Below the pieces are notes generated by a model. The model made no database searches. It was given only the letters and a program-made list of their open reading frames with translations, and had not been told where the DNA came from. Below, piece by piece: positions 1 through 8,517 of a stretch of DNA of 64,000 bases (position 1 is the first letter of the stretch; each line of letters starts with the position of its first letter). The DNA is taken from NCBI GenBank assembly GCA_950054485.1, contig CATLPD010000001.1, positions 480,798 to 544,797 of the forward strand, read 5' to 3'. This DNA comes from an uncultured Alphaproteobacteria bacterium (GTDB taxonomy: Bacteria > Pseudomonadota > Alphaproteobacteria > Micavibrionales > CSBR16-224). Made by a program: the position numbers and the translations under genes.

Positions 1-2
1 AG

Positions 3-353
3 GCCTATGCATATGCCAACAATAAAACGGAGCTTAATCGCCTTAATGCAAAAACGCAAAGATATGCCGGCGGGGTCGGTATTGAAATGTGTAACCGTCG
101 CTCCGGTTCAATTTTCTTTGCTGTGCACTTGATGGACGAAGGGGAATATTTGTTAAAAGGTATTGCTTTTCCATCAGATCAGGAAAATGGTCAGCTGCCG
201 CTGGAAACAGTAATAAAATCCCTGACCGCGGAAATTTCAAAAAAAGATGATACGTTCAAGCGTCATTTTAAGGCCTATAGTGATAAGCAGGAGCGTAAAA
301 AACTGCCAATGCTTCAGCGCTTAGGCTTTAAAAAACAACCTAGAGGCAATTAA
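3..353 (+). CDS. Hypothetical protein, 5' truncated by window edge; paralogue of the next ORF
   Basis: Frame is open from base 3 (AYAYANNKTELNRLNAKTQRY...). The 87..353 ORF is its 3' part. C-terminus FKRHFKAYSDKQERKKLPMLQRLGFKK resembles the downstream ORF. Confidence 0.6.
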   Translation, partial: AYAYANNKTELNRLNAKTQRYAGGVGIEMCNRRSGSIFFAVHLMDEGEYLLKGIAFPSDQENGQLPLETVIKSLTAEISKKDDTFKRHFKAYSDKQERKKLPMLQRLGFKKQPRGN

Positions 354-883
354 TGAAACAGATAAGCGATAAATCACTAACCGAAATTGCCCGCGGCGTG
401 ATGGTTGATAGCAGTCCACGGGAAATTGAGAGAGTTCGTAAAAACCTTCAAAATGAATATACGGCCGAAATTAATAACAAATTGATGCCGTTACTGAAGG
501 CCTATGTATACGCATATAAAAGAACCGTTAAAACGGGCCTTCTTGATACGGTACATAGAAAAATAGTGATGACACGAAACGACAATGAATCATATGTGAC
601 CGTGCGTCTTTTCTGCGGAACCAGATATTTCCAGAACGATAATTTTGTTATCGGATTTACTCGTGACGCAGATGGTTATAGCAAGAATATGGCCACCTTG
701 GATTATGGTTTTCGAAAAGCGATGAGCCTGGATGCAGCCCTGAATGAAATCATGGACAAGGTTTCCACAAAAAATGAAAGTTTTAAGGCCTATTTCAAGG
801 AGAGTCTGGAAAAGCAAGAGCGTGCCAAAGGCTCTTTTTTCAAACGCGTCTTTAATAGAAAACCGGCTGTGCCAAAGAATTGA
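353..883 (+). CDS. Hypothetical protein
   Basis: Start overlaps the stop of the upstream ORF (TAATG). Shares (K)AYxYAxxxT and FKAYFKESLEKQERAK...R with the upstream ORF. Confidence 0.65.
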   Translation: MKQISDKSLTEIARGVMVDSSPREIERVRKNLQNEYTAEINNKLMPLLKAYVYAYKRTVKTGLLDTVHRKIVMTRNDNESYVTVRLFCGTRYFQNDNFVIGFTRDADGYSKNMATLDYGFRKAMSLDAALNEIMDKVSTKNESFKAYFKESLEKQERAKGSFFKRVFNRKPAVPKN

Positions 884-906
884 AAATCTTTTACTATGAA
901 CACGAG

Positions 907-938
907 AAAAGAGCCGGGGGGTAGATCCCGGCTCTTTT
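907..938. terminator. Bidirectional Rho-independent terminator
   Basis: AAAAGAGCCGGG-ggtagat-CCCGGCTCTTTT inverted repeat between converging genes. Confidence 0.8.
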
Positions 939-1078
939 GTAAGTGGCTTGAAGTCGTCGTTGTGGATAATAAGAAGGTTTCAAGCTTTATGTTGTGCAAA
1001 TATATCGTCGGCTAGGGCCTTTGAGAATTTGCGGTTTAACGGGTCCGGAGGGTCAGGCCGGGAAACCCGAGTAAATCC

Positions 1079-1645
1079 TTATGCTGCCATACGGGCAAGC
1101 TTTTCAGAGTAAGTGTTCGTGATATGTGGCACGACGTTCGCTCTTTGTGTTAAACGTTTTTCGGTCTGCATCGCCAATTCCAGGTTTGATCTGGCACGTG
1201 AAAGACGTGATCTAACTGTGCCAACCGGAATATCTAGTGATTTGGCAACTTCGGCATATTCCATACCCTGTACGCAAACCAGAATAATAATCTCTTTATG
1301 TTCATCAGATAGTGTGTTCATTGCCTGTTCAACCTGCAGAACCTCGATTTTCGTATCCTGATCAGCCTCAATTGACTGTTTTTCAAGATATGTATCAGGA
1401 TCATACTGTGTTTCAAATTTTGTCTTGCGACGGTAATTTGATACGAACAAGTTATACATGATACGTGATGTCCATTTGAAAAGGTTTGAACCTTCTTTGA
1501 ACAGGTGTTTCTTTTCCAAAGCACGAACACATGTATTGTGTAGCAGATCTTCTGCGTCTGCTGTGTTGCGTGTCAGTTTGTACGCGAATTTTTTTAGACC
1601 GTTCAACTCTTGTGTTAATTCTTCAGGGGCAAACATTTTTAACAT
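1079..1645 (-). CDS. ECF-type RNA polymerase sigma factor (EcfG-like)
   Basis: Region 2 (ADAEDLLHNTCVRAL...LFKWTSRIMYNLFVSNYRRK) and region 4 (EVAKSLDIPVGTVRSRLSRAR). Confidence 0.88.
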   Translation of the reverse strand: MLKMFAPEELTQELNGLKKFAYKLTRNTADAEDLLHNTCVRALEKKHLFKEGSNLFKWTSRIMYNLFVSNYRRKTKFETQYDPDTYLEKQSIEADQDTKIEVLQVEQAMNTLSDEHKEIIILVCVQGMEYAEVAKSLDIPVGTVRSRLSRARSNLELAMQTEKRLTQRANVVPHITNTYSEKLARMAA

Positions 1646-1744
1646 CCTTTGTTTGTGTTGCTGTCTACCCTTTCAATATGCCCCCCCGATGTATCCGCAT
1701 TTTGTCGCGAATGTTTCATTTTTGAAAAAAAATGTATCTGTTGT

Positions 1745-1769
1745 GTAACATTTCGTGGATTTATGCGTA
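1745..1769 (+). promoter_or_regulatory. Putative ECF promoter GTAAC-N16-CGTA
   Basis: GTAAC 1745-1749, 16-nt spacer, CGTA 1766-1769; 47 nt upstream of the response-regulator start. Confidence 0.5.
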
Positions 1770-1815
1770 TGTACATCGTATAACTATAGGAATTAAAAAA
1801 ACGGAAACATAAGAA

Positions 1816-2550
1816 TTGCCCAATAAAAACAAAGTATTATTCATTGATGACGATGACGGCCTGCAGATTGTTGTCGGCGATTACTTGGAAGATAACGGAT
1901 TTGAAGTGATCGGCGCCCAAAACGGTGAGGATGCGAAAAAAGCCGTAAAGGAGAATCAGGATTTTAACGTGATTCTGTTGGACCTGACCCTGCCCGATAC
2001 GCAGGGATTCGCCCTGTTGCCTGAATTAACAGCCTCGGGCGCGCCGGTTATTATTATCAGTGGCAAGACCGATACCACTGAAAAAATCGTGGGTCTCGAA
2101 ATGGGCGCAGATGATTACATTACAAAGCCTTTTGAAATGCGTGAATTATATGCGCGGATCAAGGCCGTGATGCGCCGCGTTGATAAGCCGGCCGATTCGG
2201 TTACGGACGCGCCAGTCGAGAAAAAAGCTCAGAAGAAAATCGAATTCAAAGAATTTTACATGGATCCGTCGCAATATCAGGTTTTTGATGCAAATGGCGA
2301 ATCGTTGGATTTTACAACCGGTGAATATAATCTGCTGGAAGCTTTGGCATCATCACCGAATCATGTTTTAACGCGTGAATATCTGTTTGATCTGACACGA
2401 GACGGTAAATTTGATGTTTATGACCGTGCAATTGATATTCAGGTTGCGCGTATTCGCAAAAAACTGTCACCCGCGACTGGTGAAAAAGAAGTCATTAAGA
2501 CCGTGCGTGGTGTCGGCTATATGCTATCGACGGACGAGATGGCCGCTTAA
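1816..2550 (+). CDS. OmpR/PhoB-family response regulator
   Basis: REC domain (FIDDDDGL, LLDLTLPD, GKT, KPFEMREL) plus winged helix (YDRAIDIQVARIRKKL...IKTVRGVGYML). TTG start. Confidence 0.92.
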   Translation: MPNKNKVLFIDDDDGLQIVVGDYLEDNGFEVIGAQNGEDAKKAVKENQDFNVILLDLTLPDTQGFALLPELTASGAPVIIISGKTDTTEKIVGLEMGADDYITKPFEMRELYARIKAVMRRVDKPADSVTDAPVEKKAQKKIEFKEFYMDPSQYQVFDANGESLDFTTGEYNLLEALASSPNHVLTREYLFDLTRDGKFDVYDRAIDIQVARIRKKLSPATGEKEVIKTVRGVGYMLSTDEMAA

Positions 2551-2569
2551 CGCACCCGAAATTCCTAAA

Positions 2570-2599
2570 AAAAGATTCATATATAAAAGATTCATATAT
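2570..2599. repeat. Perfect tandem repeat, 2 x 15 bp
   Basis: AAAAGATTCATATAT twice back to back (2570-2584, 2585-2599). Confidence 0.9.
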
Positions 2600-2607
2600 A
2601 TATGTGT

Positions 2608-2659
2608 AATATTTTCGATCAGATGAAAATATTCGGAACCTTTATTGTTTTTGCAGGTA
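2608..2659 (+). promoter_or_regulatory. Inverted repeat followed by a GGAAC-N16-GGTA promoter-like element
   Basis: AATATTTTC-gatcagat-GAAAATATT (2608-2633), then GGAAC 2635-2639 and GGTA 2656-2659. Confidence 0.35.
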
Positions 2660-2711
2660 TGTAGTCATGTATGACAAACATGAAATACATGAAAATTTAA
2701 GGAGACTAAAC

Positions 2712-3035
2712 ATGGCCCGCAAAAAAACAAAAACAGAAATTGAAAGACTGGAAGACGAAATCCACGAGCTGGAATCGACCGTCGTTCAATTAAAGCAAGA
2801 CCTGAAAAAAGATACAGGTGTTGCGTATGATTCAATGAAGACATCACTTTATAATTCTAAAGAGATCGCAAAAGATGCCGCGAAAAAACAATGGGCGCAC
2901 ATGCGTTTGAAAGGTGAAGAGCAAATTCAGGCGACTGAAGAAGCTGTTCGCAAACAACCACTGCGCAGTGTCGGCTTTGCCTTTTTGGGTGGCCTTGTCG
3001 CCAGCCTGTTGGTTCGCCGCGGCGGACGTTCATAA
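2712..3035 (+). CDS. DUF883 family protein (ElaB/YqjD-like)
   Basis: RBS AAGGAG then ATGGCCCGC; coiled-coil region; C-terminal RSVGFAFLGGLVASLLVRRGGRS. The ORF track starts it at 2667. Confidence 0.75.
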   Translation: MARKKTKTEIERLEDEIHELESTVVQLKQDLKKDTGVAYDSMKTSLYNSKEIAKDAAKKQWAHMRLKGEEQIQATEEAVRKQPLRSVGFAFLGGLVASLLVRRGGRS

Positions 3036-3050
3036 AAGGATATAAATGAA

Positions 3051-3485
3051 ATGCAGCCGGTCTTAAATATACTGGAACAACTGACGTATCAACTCGTCGT
3101 CGGGACGCAAACGGCCAAAGCCTACCGCTTTGGTCCGCTTGCGGTTCTGGGTGTTCTATTTACGGCCGGCTGTCTTTTTCTGGCATTCGGCGTGTTCTGG
3201 GGATTATCCGAAGAATTCGGCGCGCCGATGGCAGCCATTGTAACGGGCGGTGCCATGATTTTAATTGCAGCCCTGATTTTGTGGTACATGGATATACGTG
3301 CCAGGCAGGCTGTATTAAAAGCAGAAGCCCAGCACCGTGAACTGGTTGCCACTACGCAGAATCTTGCACTTGATGCCGAGATGCTGACACGCGAAATTGA
3401 AGAATACACATATCAGTCGCCAAAGCAGAGCATGTTATTGTCGGCCTTAGCAGGTTTTCTAATTACAGATATAATAAGAAGGTAA
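3051..3485 (+). CDS. Phage-holin-like / DUF1469 (YqjE-like) membrane protein
   Basis: Two hydrophobic segments after an N-terminal amphipathic stretch; directly downstream of the DUF883 gene, as in yqjD-yqjE. Confidence 0.6.
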   Translation: MQPVLNILEQLTYQLVVGTQTAKAYRFGPLAVLGVLFTAGCLFLAFGVFWGLSEEFGAPMAAIVTGGAMILIAALILWYMDIRARQAVLKAEAQHRELVATTQNLALDAEMLTREIEEYTYQSPKQSMLLSALAGFLITDIIRR

Positions 3486-3559
3486 TGAATACAAAAACAC
3501 TCATCGTTGTTATTTCGGCCGTTGTACTGGCAGCCCTGATGATGATGGGCATGATGTAA
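3485..3559 (+). CDS. 24-aa hydrophobic peptide (MNTKTLIVVISAVVLAALMMMGMM)
   Basis: ATG overlaps the stop of the upstream gene (TAATG); single TM-like segment. Below the ORF-track cutoff. Confidence 0.45.
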   Translation: MNTKTLIVVISAVVLAALMMMGMM

Positions 3560-3595
3560 CCTAAATCCACATACATATATATAAGAATCATTTCA

Positions 3596-3620
3596 GGTCG
3601 CAAAATGCGGCCCTTTTTTT
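3596..3620 (+). terminator. Rho-independent terminator
   Basis: GGTCGC-aaaat-GCGGCC followed by CTTTTTTT. Confidence 0.55.
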
Positions 3621-3755
3621 ATCGGACGATGCTGTTACAAAACCGATACAGATTTTTTCAAAACCGAAACATTCCGCACATTTTTCCGCAACATTCCCGT
3701 CGTAAGTTTAAAAGGTAATACAGATTAACCCGATAAACAAAACGGAGAATATAAA

Positions 3756-4007
3756 ATGTCATTGATACCAAAACAAATGCCCCACCTGGCACACCCCTTT
3801 ATCTCTTCAGTCTATCTGAAAGAAGATTATTCAAAAGGTTTCAAACACGATAAAACACTGATCGTTGAAGTGAACCTGCGCAAAGATACAGGCCAGGCCG
3901 ATTACCAGCGTCTATTGACAGAGTTGCCAAGCTTGACAGCAAAAGCCCAAAGCTACTTTGGACACTTTGAAAACGTAGACATCAGAATGCACCCGACAAA
4001 ACAATAA
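3756..4007 (+). CDS. Hypothetical protein
   Basis: RBS (ACGGAG) and ATG; 83 aa; no family recognised. Confidence 0.55.
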   Translation: MSLIPKQMPHLAHPFISSVYLKEDYSKGFKHDKTLIVEVNLRKDTGQADYQRLLTELPSLTAKAQSYFGHFENVDIRMHPTKQ

Positions 4008-4034
4008 AAATAAGAAGACAAAAGGAGAAACAAT

Positions 4035-4916
4035 ATGTACATCAAAGCCGGAATAGCATCTTTCGCCGCAGCAGCCTTTCTGTTCGCCGCCGGCAGTGTA
4101 AATGCATCCTCTCATAAAATCGAGGAAGTAACGAAATTCAATCTGTCAGCAGCCACATCCCTGCAGGCCCCCCTGAGCACAGGACACTATCTGGTTGCGA
4201 CAGCGGACACAACTGACAGCTATGTCGGCGAGACCATGACAGATGCAATGCCCGTTGAACAACAGACAGAAAATGTCAAACAGTTTAGCGCTGTCCTGGG
4301 CCAAGATAATGTTGCCGGTGTCAAAGATGGCTCTGAACAAATATATGTTGATATGACCCGTACGGCAGATGAAATTATCAAAAAACCGTTGTTCAATTCT
4401 GATGGTCAGCGCATCGGTACAGTACATGATATCATTGTTGATCGCGAAGGTGATATGATGAAAGTCGTAGTTGCGGACGGCGGCATGATGAGTGTCGGTG
4501 ATAAAAAAGCTGCATTTAATTCAAGCTTGATGTCCTACAATAATACGGATGACCGCTATATCATGAATATCAATGAAAAAGATATCAATGAAGCGCGCGA
4601 ATTTTCGTATGACCCGACGAAAGCCAGCGCAAGTATAGAAACCTTGCCACCTGAAGGGTTAAGTATTAAAAAGCTGATTGGCTCAAAACTGGTTGACCAC
4701 AATAATGAAGTGGTTGCCGATATTGAGAATATCTCGTTTAATTTTAAAGATTCGATTGATCAATTGGTGATCGGCTATGACAAGATACTTGGCATGGGGG
4801 GCGAGACAGCAGCCGTCGATTTCTCGAAAATTCGTCTGGTTGAAGACCGTAAAGGAACGCGTTTTCAATTGACCGGGAACCAGAGCGCCGAGCTGCGTGA
4901 CATGCTAGAGAAATAA
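4035..4916 (+). CDS. Secreted PRC-barrel domain protein
   Basis: Signal peptide (IASFAAAAFLFAAGSVNAS); PRC-barrel-like IIKKPLFNSDGQRIGTVHDIIVDREGDMMKVVV and a second repeat (SKLVDHNNEVVADIENISFN). Confidence 0.8.
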   Translation: MYIKAGIASFAAAAFLFAAGSVNASSHKIEEVTKFNLSAATSLQAPLSTGHYLVATADTTDSYVGETMTDAMPVEQQTENVKQFSAVLGQDNVAGVKDGSEQIYVDMTRTADEIIKKPLFNSDGQRIGTVHDIIVDREGDMMKVVVADGGMMSVGDKKAAFNSSLMSYNNTDDRYIMNINEKDINEAREFSYDPTKASASIETLPPEGLSIKKLIGSKLVDHNNEVVADIENISFNFKDSIDQLVIGYDKILGMGGETAAVDFSKIRLVEDRKGTRFQLTGNQSAELRDMLEK

Positions 4917-4939
4917 TCATCTTAAAACTGAAAAGTTGG

Positions 4940-4976
4940 AGAAACCCCGTCATGTCTACAGCGGGGTTTCTTTTTT
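4940..4976 (+). terminator. Rho-independent terminator
   Basis: GAAACCCCG-n12-CGGGGTTTC followed by TTTTTT. Confidence 0.9.
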
Positions 4977-5164
4977 CGGGCTTTTGCTGCCGAGCTGAAG
5001 AATTTTTAATTTATTTTTGGAACCAAATTCACCATCAATAGTATGTATATCCAGAGACAATCGAAAGCCGTCCGACCCTCGGCTTTTACCATGTCCTTCT
5101 TGATTGCTTTGAATTGGAAGCCGTCCTGGTAAATCAGGGCGGTTTCCTTCTTTTTCATGTATAT

Positions 5165-5190
5165 GGAACCCCGTAATCTTTTTGGTGTTT
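5165..5190 (+). promoter_or_regulatory. EcfG-like promoter candidate GGAAC-N17-GTTT
   Basis: GGAAC 5165-5169 followed by GTTTG about 17 nt later, about 45 nt upstream of the entericidin-like ORF. Confidence 0.3.
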
Positions 5191-5235
5191 GTATATTGTA
5201 AATGTTTCAACACGTGATAAAAAAAGGAGATTAAT

Positions 5236-5376
5236 ATGTTGAAGAAAACACTTGTAATTCTGTCTTTGGTAATGTTTCTGCCGGTTGCAGCCTGCAATAC
5301 AGTAGAAGGACTGGGTGAAGATACTCAGGTTGCCGGACAAGCTGTTGAAAACGCAGCAGTTGACGCCAAGAACTAA
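5236..5376 (+). CDS. Entericidin A/B-family small lipoprotein
   Basis: MLKKTLVILSLVMFLPVAACNTVEGLGEDTQVAGQAVENAAVDAKN: lipobox PVAAC and CNTVEGLGxDxxxxG. RBS AAAGGAG. Absent from ORF track (46 aa). Confidence 0.88.
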   Translation: MLKKTLVILSLVMFLPVAACNTVEGLGEDTQVAGQAVENAAVDAKN

Positions 5377-5387
5377 AAGGATCTGAA

Positions 5388-5921
5388 ATGAAAAAACTTA
5401 TCGCATTATCGGCTATGGCAGCCCTGCTGACAGCGGGTGTTGCACAGGCTGAAACCGTGCAGACACGCGTTGTCGAAACAACAACGATTGCACCGGGCAA
5501 AACCGTTTTGAATATCGCAGAATTGGATGCAAATAAAAGCGGCACCATTTCACATGATGAAATCGGTGAGCGTTTGTTCTATCTGTATGATCAGGATGGT
5601 AACGAAATCATCGATAACGTTGAATTCGATAAAAATCTGATGCTGTCGGTTGTTCCGGTTGAACGCGAAACAATCACAGTAGTTGACATGAATGATGACG
5701 GTATTGCCGAGGAAACATCCTTCAGCGTCGATACTTTCATGCGTGAAACGCGTTTGGCATTATTTGATGACCATGCTGACGGACTTTCTGCGCAGGATTT
5801 CATTGGCGAAGGCTTTTTAAAGCTGGACAGCAATGATGATATGGCGATTGACATGAACGAATGGAAATCAGCCTATACGCTGGGTATGAAGCCACACGAT
5901 GACAGCGAAAAGTTTAACTGA
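5388..5921 (+). CDS. Secreted EF-hand (calcium-binding) protein
   Basis: Signal peptide ending AQA; EF-hand-like loops DANKSGTISHDE, DQDGNEIIDNVE, DMNDDGIAEE, DSNDDMAIDMNE. Confidence 0.82.
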   Translation: MKKLIALSAMAALLTAGVAQAETVQTRVVETTTIAPGKTVLNIAELDANKSGTISHDEIGERLFYLYDQDGNEIIDNVEFDKNLMLSVVPVERETITVVDMNDDGIAEETSFSVDTFMRETRLALFDDHADGLSAQDFIGEGFLKLDSNDDMAIDMNEWKSAYTLGMKPHDDSEKFN

Positions 5922-5946
5922 TCAGGATTTATAATTGATCTTAAGG

Positions 5947-5972
5947 GCGCCCCTATATGGGGCGCTTTTTTT
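5947..5972 (+). terminator. Rho-independent terminator
   Basis: GCGCCCC-tatat-GGGGCGC followed by TTTTTTT. Confidence 0.9.
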
Positions 5973-6050
5973 ATGATCTTGATTTTTTCGTTAAATTCCT
6001 TTAAATCTTATCCATATTCAAAGATTAGTAGAAAAAAACTAGGGGACAAT

Positions 6051-7676
6051 ATGAAAGCTGCCACTGCACCTTCCATGGGAAATACGATGTCTATTGATAA
6101 GATTCTGGACGATTACGCGCCAAAACCGATTCACGAAATTCTGGATAACTCAGCCAAAAAATTTGCCGACAGACCCGCTGTTTATTTTGACGGAAATGTC
6201 ATTGATTATAAGACCCTTGCCTACCTTACGGACCGAGCAGCTGCCGGTTTCCAGTCGATCGGTGTTAAAAAAGGTATCAAGGTCGGATTATTTTTGCCGA
6301 ATACGCCCTTTTCGATTATTGCCTATTACGGTGCGCTGAAAGCGGGTGCAACGGTTGTCAATTATAACCCCCTCTATGCAGGTGAAGAGCTAGCCTTTCA
6401 AATAGAAGACAGTGAAACCGATTTCCTTGTCACATTGGCTATGCCGATGTTGAAAGACAAGGCGGATGCGCTTTTGGGCGGTACGCGTCTAAAGCAAATC
6501 GTGCTGTGCGGCCCCGGCTCCGAAGATGTATCAGGTGATTCCTATGTGATTTGGGATCAAATGCTAAAAACCGATTCGGCGGTTGATGTACCAGCGATTG
6601 ACCCCGTCGAAGATGTTGCCGTTTTGCAATATACGGGCGGTACAACAGGCACGCCAAAGGGCGCGATGTTGACCCATGCCAATCTGTATGTGAATGCAGT
6701 GCAGTTTGAAAAAGCGATGAAGGGCATTGTTGTTCCGGGTCAGGAGCGCATGCTGGGCGTTCTACCCCTATTCCATGTATTTGCTATGACGGTTGTTATG
6801 AATTGTGCGGTTTGGGCGGGTATGGAGATTATGCTTTATTCACGATTCGATCCTAAACTGTTGGCAAATGATCTGCGCGATCACACTCCGACATTCTTGC
6901 CGATGGTACCGGCGATGTTCGCTGCGATTGCCATGCACAAAGATACGAAAGAGATTGATCTGTCATCTGTAAAAATTGCCATTTCGGGCGGCGCGCCGAT
7001 TGCGCCTGACGTCAAGGCGCTGTTTGAAAAAACATGTAACACCAATATTGTCGAGGCTTATGGCCTGACCGAAACATCACCTGCGGCCTCTGTAAACCCG
7101 CCGGGTGGATTGATTAAAAGCGGATCTGTCGGCCTGCCGGTTGAAGATACGGTGATTGAAATTATCAGCCTTGAAGACGGTAAAACCGTTCTGCCACAAG
7201 GCGAGAAAGGCGAGGTTTGTATTTCAGGCCCGCAAGTGATGAAGGGATATTACAATCGTCCGATTGAGACAGCAGATGTTATAAAAGACGGCCGCCTGCA
7301 TACAGGCGATATCGGCTATCGTGATGAAGACGGATATTTATTCTTGGTTGACCGTTTAAAAGACATGATTTTGGTCAGCGGCTTTAATGTCTATCCGACG
7401 CAAATTGAAGCGGCTGTTCACAAACATGATCTGGTCGAAGAATGCATCGTGGCGGGTGTGCCCGATGAAAAACGCGGCGAAGCCGTGTATGCTTGGGTCA
7501 AGTTGAAAGACGGGGCCGAAATGGATGAAAGCGATCTGAAAAAATTCCTGCGTGATAAAATTTCGGCAACCGAAATGCCGCGCCGGGTCATTTTTAAGGA
7601 TGAAGCGCTTCCGAAAACAGCGGTTGGTAAACTTTCCCGCAAGCTATTGCTGGAGCAAGAGGGCTACACATCCTGA
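6051..7676 (+). CDS. fadD: Long-chain fatty-acid--CoA ligase
   Basis: AMP-binding motifs YTGGTTGTPKGAMLTH, AYGLTETSP, LHTGDIGYRDEDGYLFLVDRLKDMI, KTAVGKLSRK. Start at MKAATAPS preferred (RBS AGGGG) over the ORF-track start 5973. Confidence 0.9.
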   Translation: MKAATAPSMGNTMSIDKILDDYAPKPIHEILDNSAKKFADRPAVYFDGNVIDYKTLAYLTDRAAAGFQSIGVKKGIKVGLFLPNTPFSIIAYYGALKAGATVVNYNPLYAGEELAFQIEDSETDFLVTLAMPMLKDKADALLGGTRLKQIVLCGPGSEDVSGDSYVIWDQMLKTDSAVDVPAIDPVEDVAVLQYTGGTTGTPKGAMLTHANLYVNAVQFEKAMKGIVVPGQERMLGVLPLFHVFAMTVVMNCAVWAGMEIMLYSRFDPKLLANDLRDHTPTFLPMVPAMFAAIAMHKDTKEIDLSSVKIAISGGAPIAPDVKALFEKTCNTNIVEAYGLTETSPAASVNPPGGLIKSGSVGLPVEDTVIEIISLEDGKTVLPQGEKGEVCISGPQVMKGYYNRPIETADVIKDGRLHTGDIGYRDEDGYLFLVDRLKDMILVSGFNVYPTQIEAAVHKHDLVEECIVAGVPDEKRGEAVYAWVKLKDGAEMDESDLKKFLRDKISATEMPRRVIFKDEALPKTAVGKLSRKLLLEQEGYTS

Positions 7677-7731
7677 TCAAACATGGTGTTTTGAAAGGGT
7701 GTATTTTGGGCAACAACAAACAGGAACCTAA

Positions 7732-8514
7732 ATGAAAAAGCATTTTTGCAAGACGGCTGCCAAGCCTGAAAAATTTTATGTTCGTTATTCCAAACCGGAA
7801 GATGCGGAAAAGATCATTAAATTCTATATGGATAACCAGCATCATAATGTGCGTATGCGCGTTGAAAAGATGCTGACCGACCGTATTGACGATGGTGATG
7901 TCGTTTTGATCGAAAACGAAAAAGGCGACATCGTCGGATCATCAGTTGTCTATCCGTTGATGGGTAAAGATGAACACGGTAAAGAAGTTGTCAAGTGGCA
8001 GGAAATCGGCACATTGCGCATTATTAAAAACGGCTATTTCGGGATGTTCAACATTCTGATTTCAGCGCAGGTGATGCGCACCATGTTGGTTGAGCCGCCG
8101 GAAGAGCGTTTTGTTGCCAAAATCAACCCGGCTGTTTGGCCGATGGCAGAGAAAATAGGCGCGACACGCTGGGCCCCGACACAGGAGGTTATCGATTCTG
8201 CGACATCGACCAAAATTCCGGTCCCGGGCAGTGGTGATCCGGCAGAAAACTGGCTGCAGGTCACACGCGAAGCCATGCCACAGGTTGCGCGATCAATGCT
8301 TCATGTCATTGAAAACCCGATGCTGAAGCATAAGAATTTTAAAGAAAACGGTGAGCAAATCGAAATCAGCTTCGAAAAAATCGATTTTATTGCCAAATTC
8401 AAAAAAGAAATTGCGGACCTCGCGAAAAAGGACTTTGGTGATCCAAATCAGGCGGATCCGAAACAAACCTTGAAAGACGTTCAGCGCCGCTGGATGAAAA
8501 GGAACCTGAGATAA
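7732..8514 (+). CDS. GNAT-like acetyltransferase
   Basis: N-terminal YVRYSKPEDAEKIIKFYMDN...VVLIENEKGDIVGSSVVYPL resembles GNAT folds. Confidence 0.5.
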   Translation: MKKHFCKTAAKPEKFYVRYSKPEDAEKIIKFYMDNQHHNVRMRVEKMLTDRIDDGDVVLIENEKGDIVGSSVVYPLMGKDEHGKEVVKWQEIGTLRIIKNGYFGMFNILISAQVMRTMLVEPPEERFVAKINPAVWPMAEKIGATRWAPTQEVIDSATSTKIPVPGSGDPAENWLQVTREAMPQVARSMLHVIENPMLKHKNFKENGEQIEISFEKIDFIAKFKKEIADLAKKDFGDPNQADPKQTLKDVQRRWMKRNLR

Positions 8515-8517
8515 ACG

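Noticed and set aside
3660-3720. GAAACATTCC / GCAACATTCC direct repeat as a further ECF promoter
   Set aside because: Neither copy has a convincing -10 at the 16-nt spacing; too degenerate to call.
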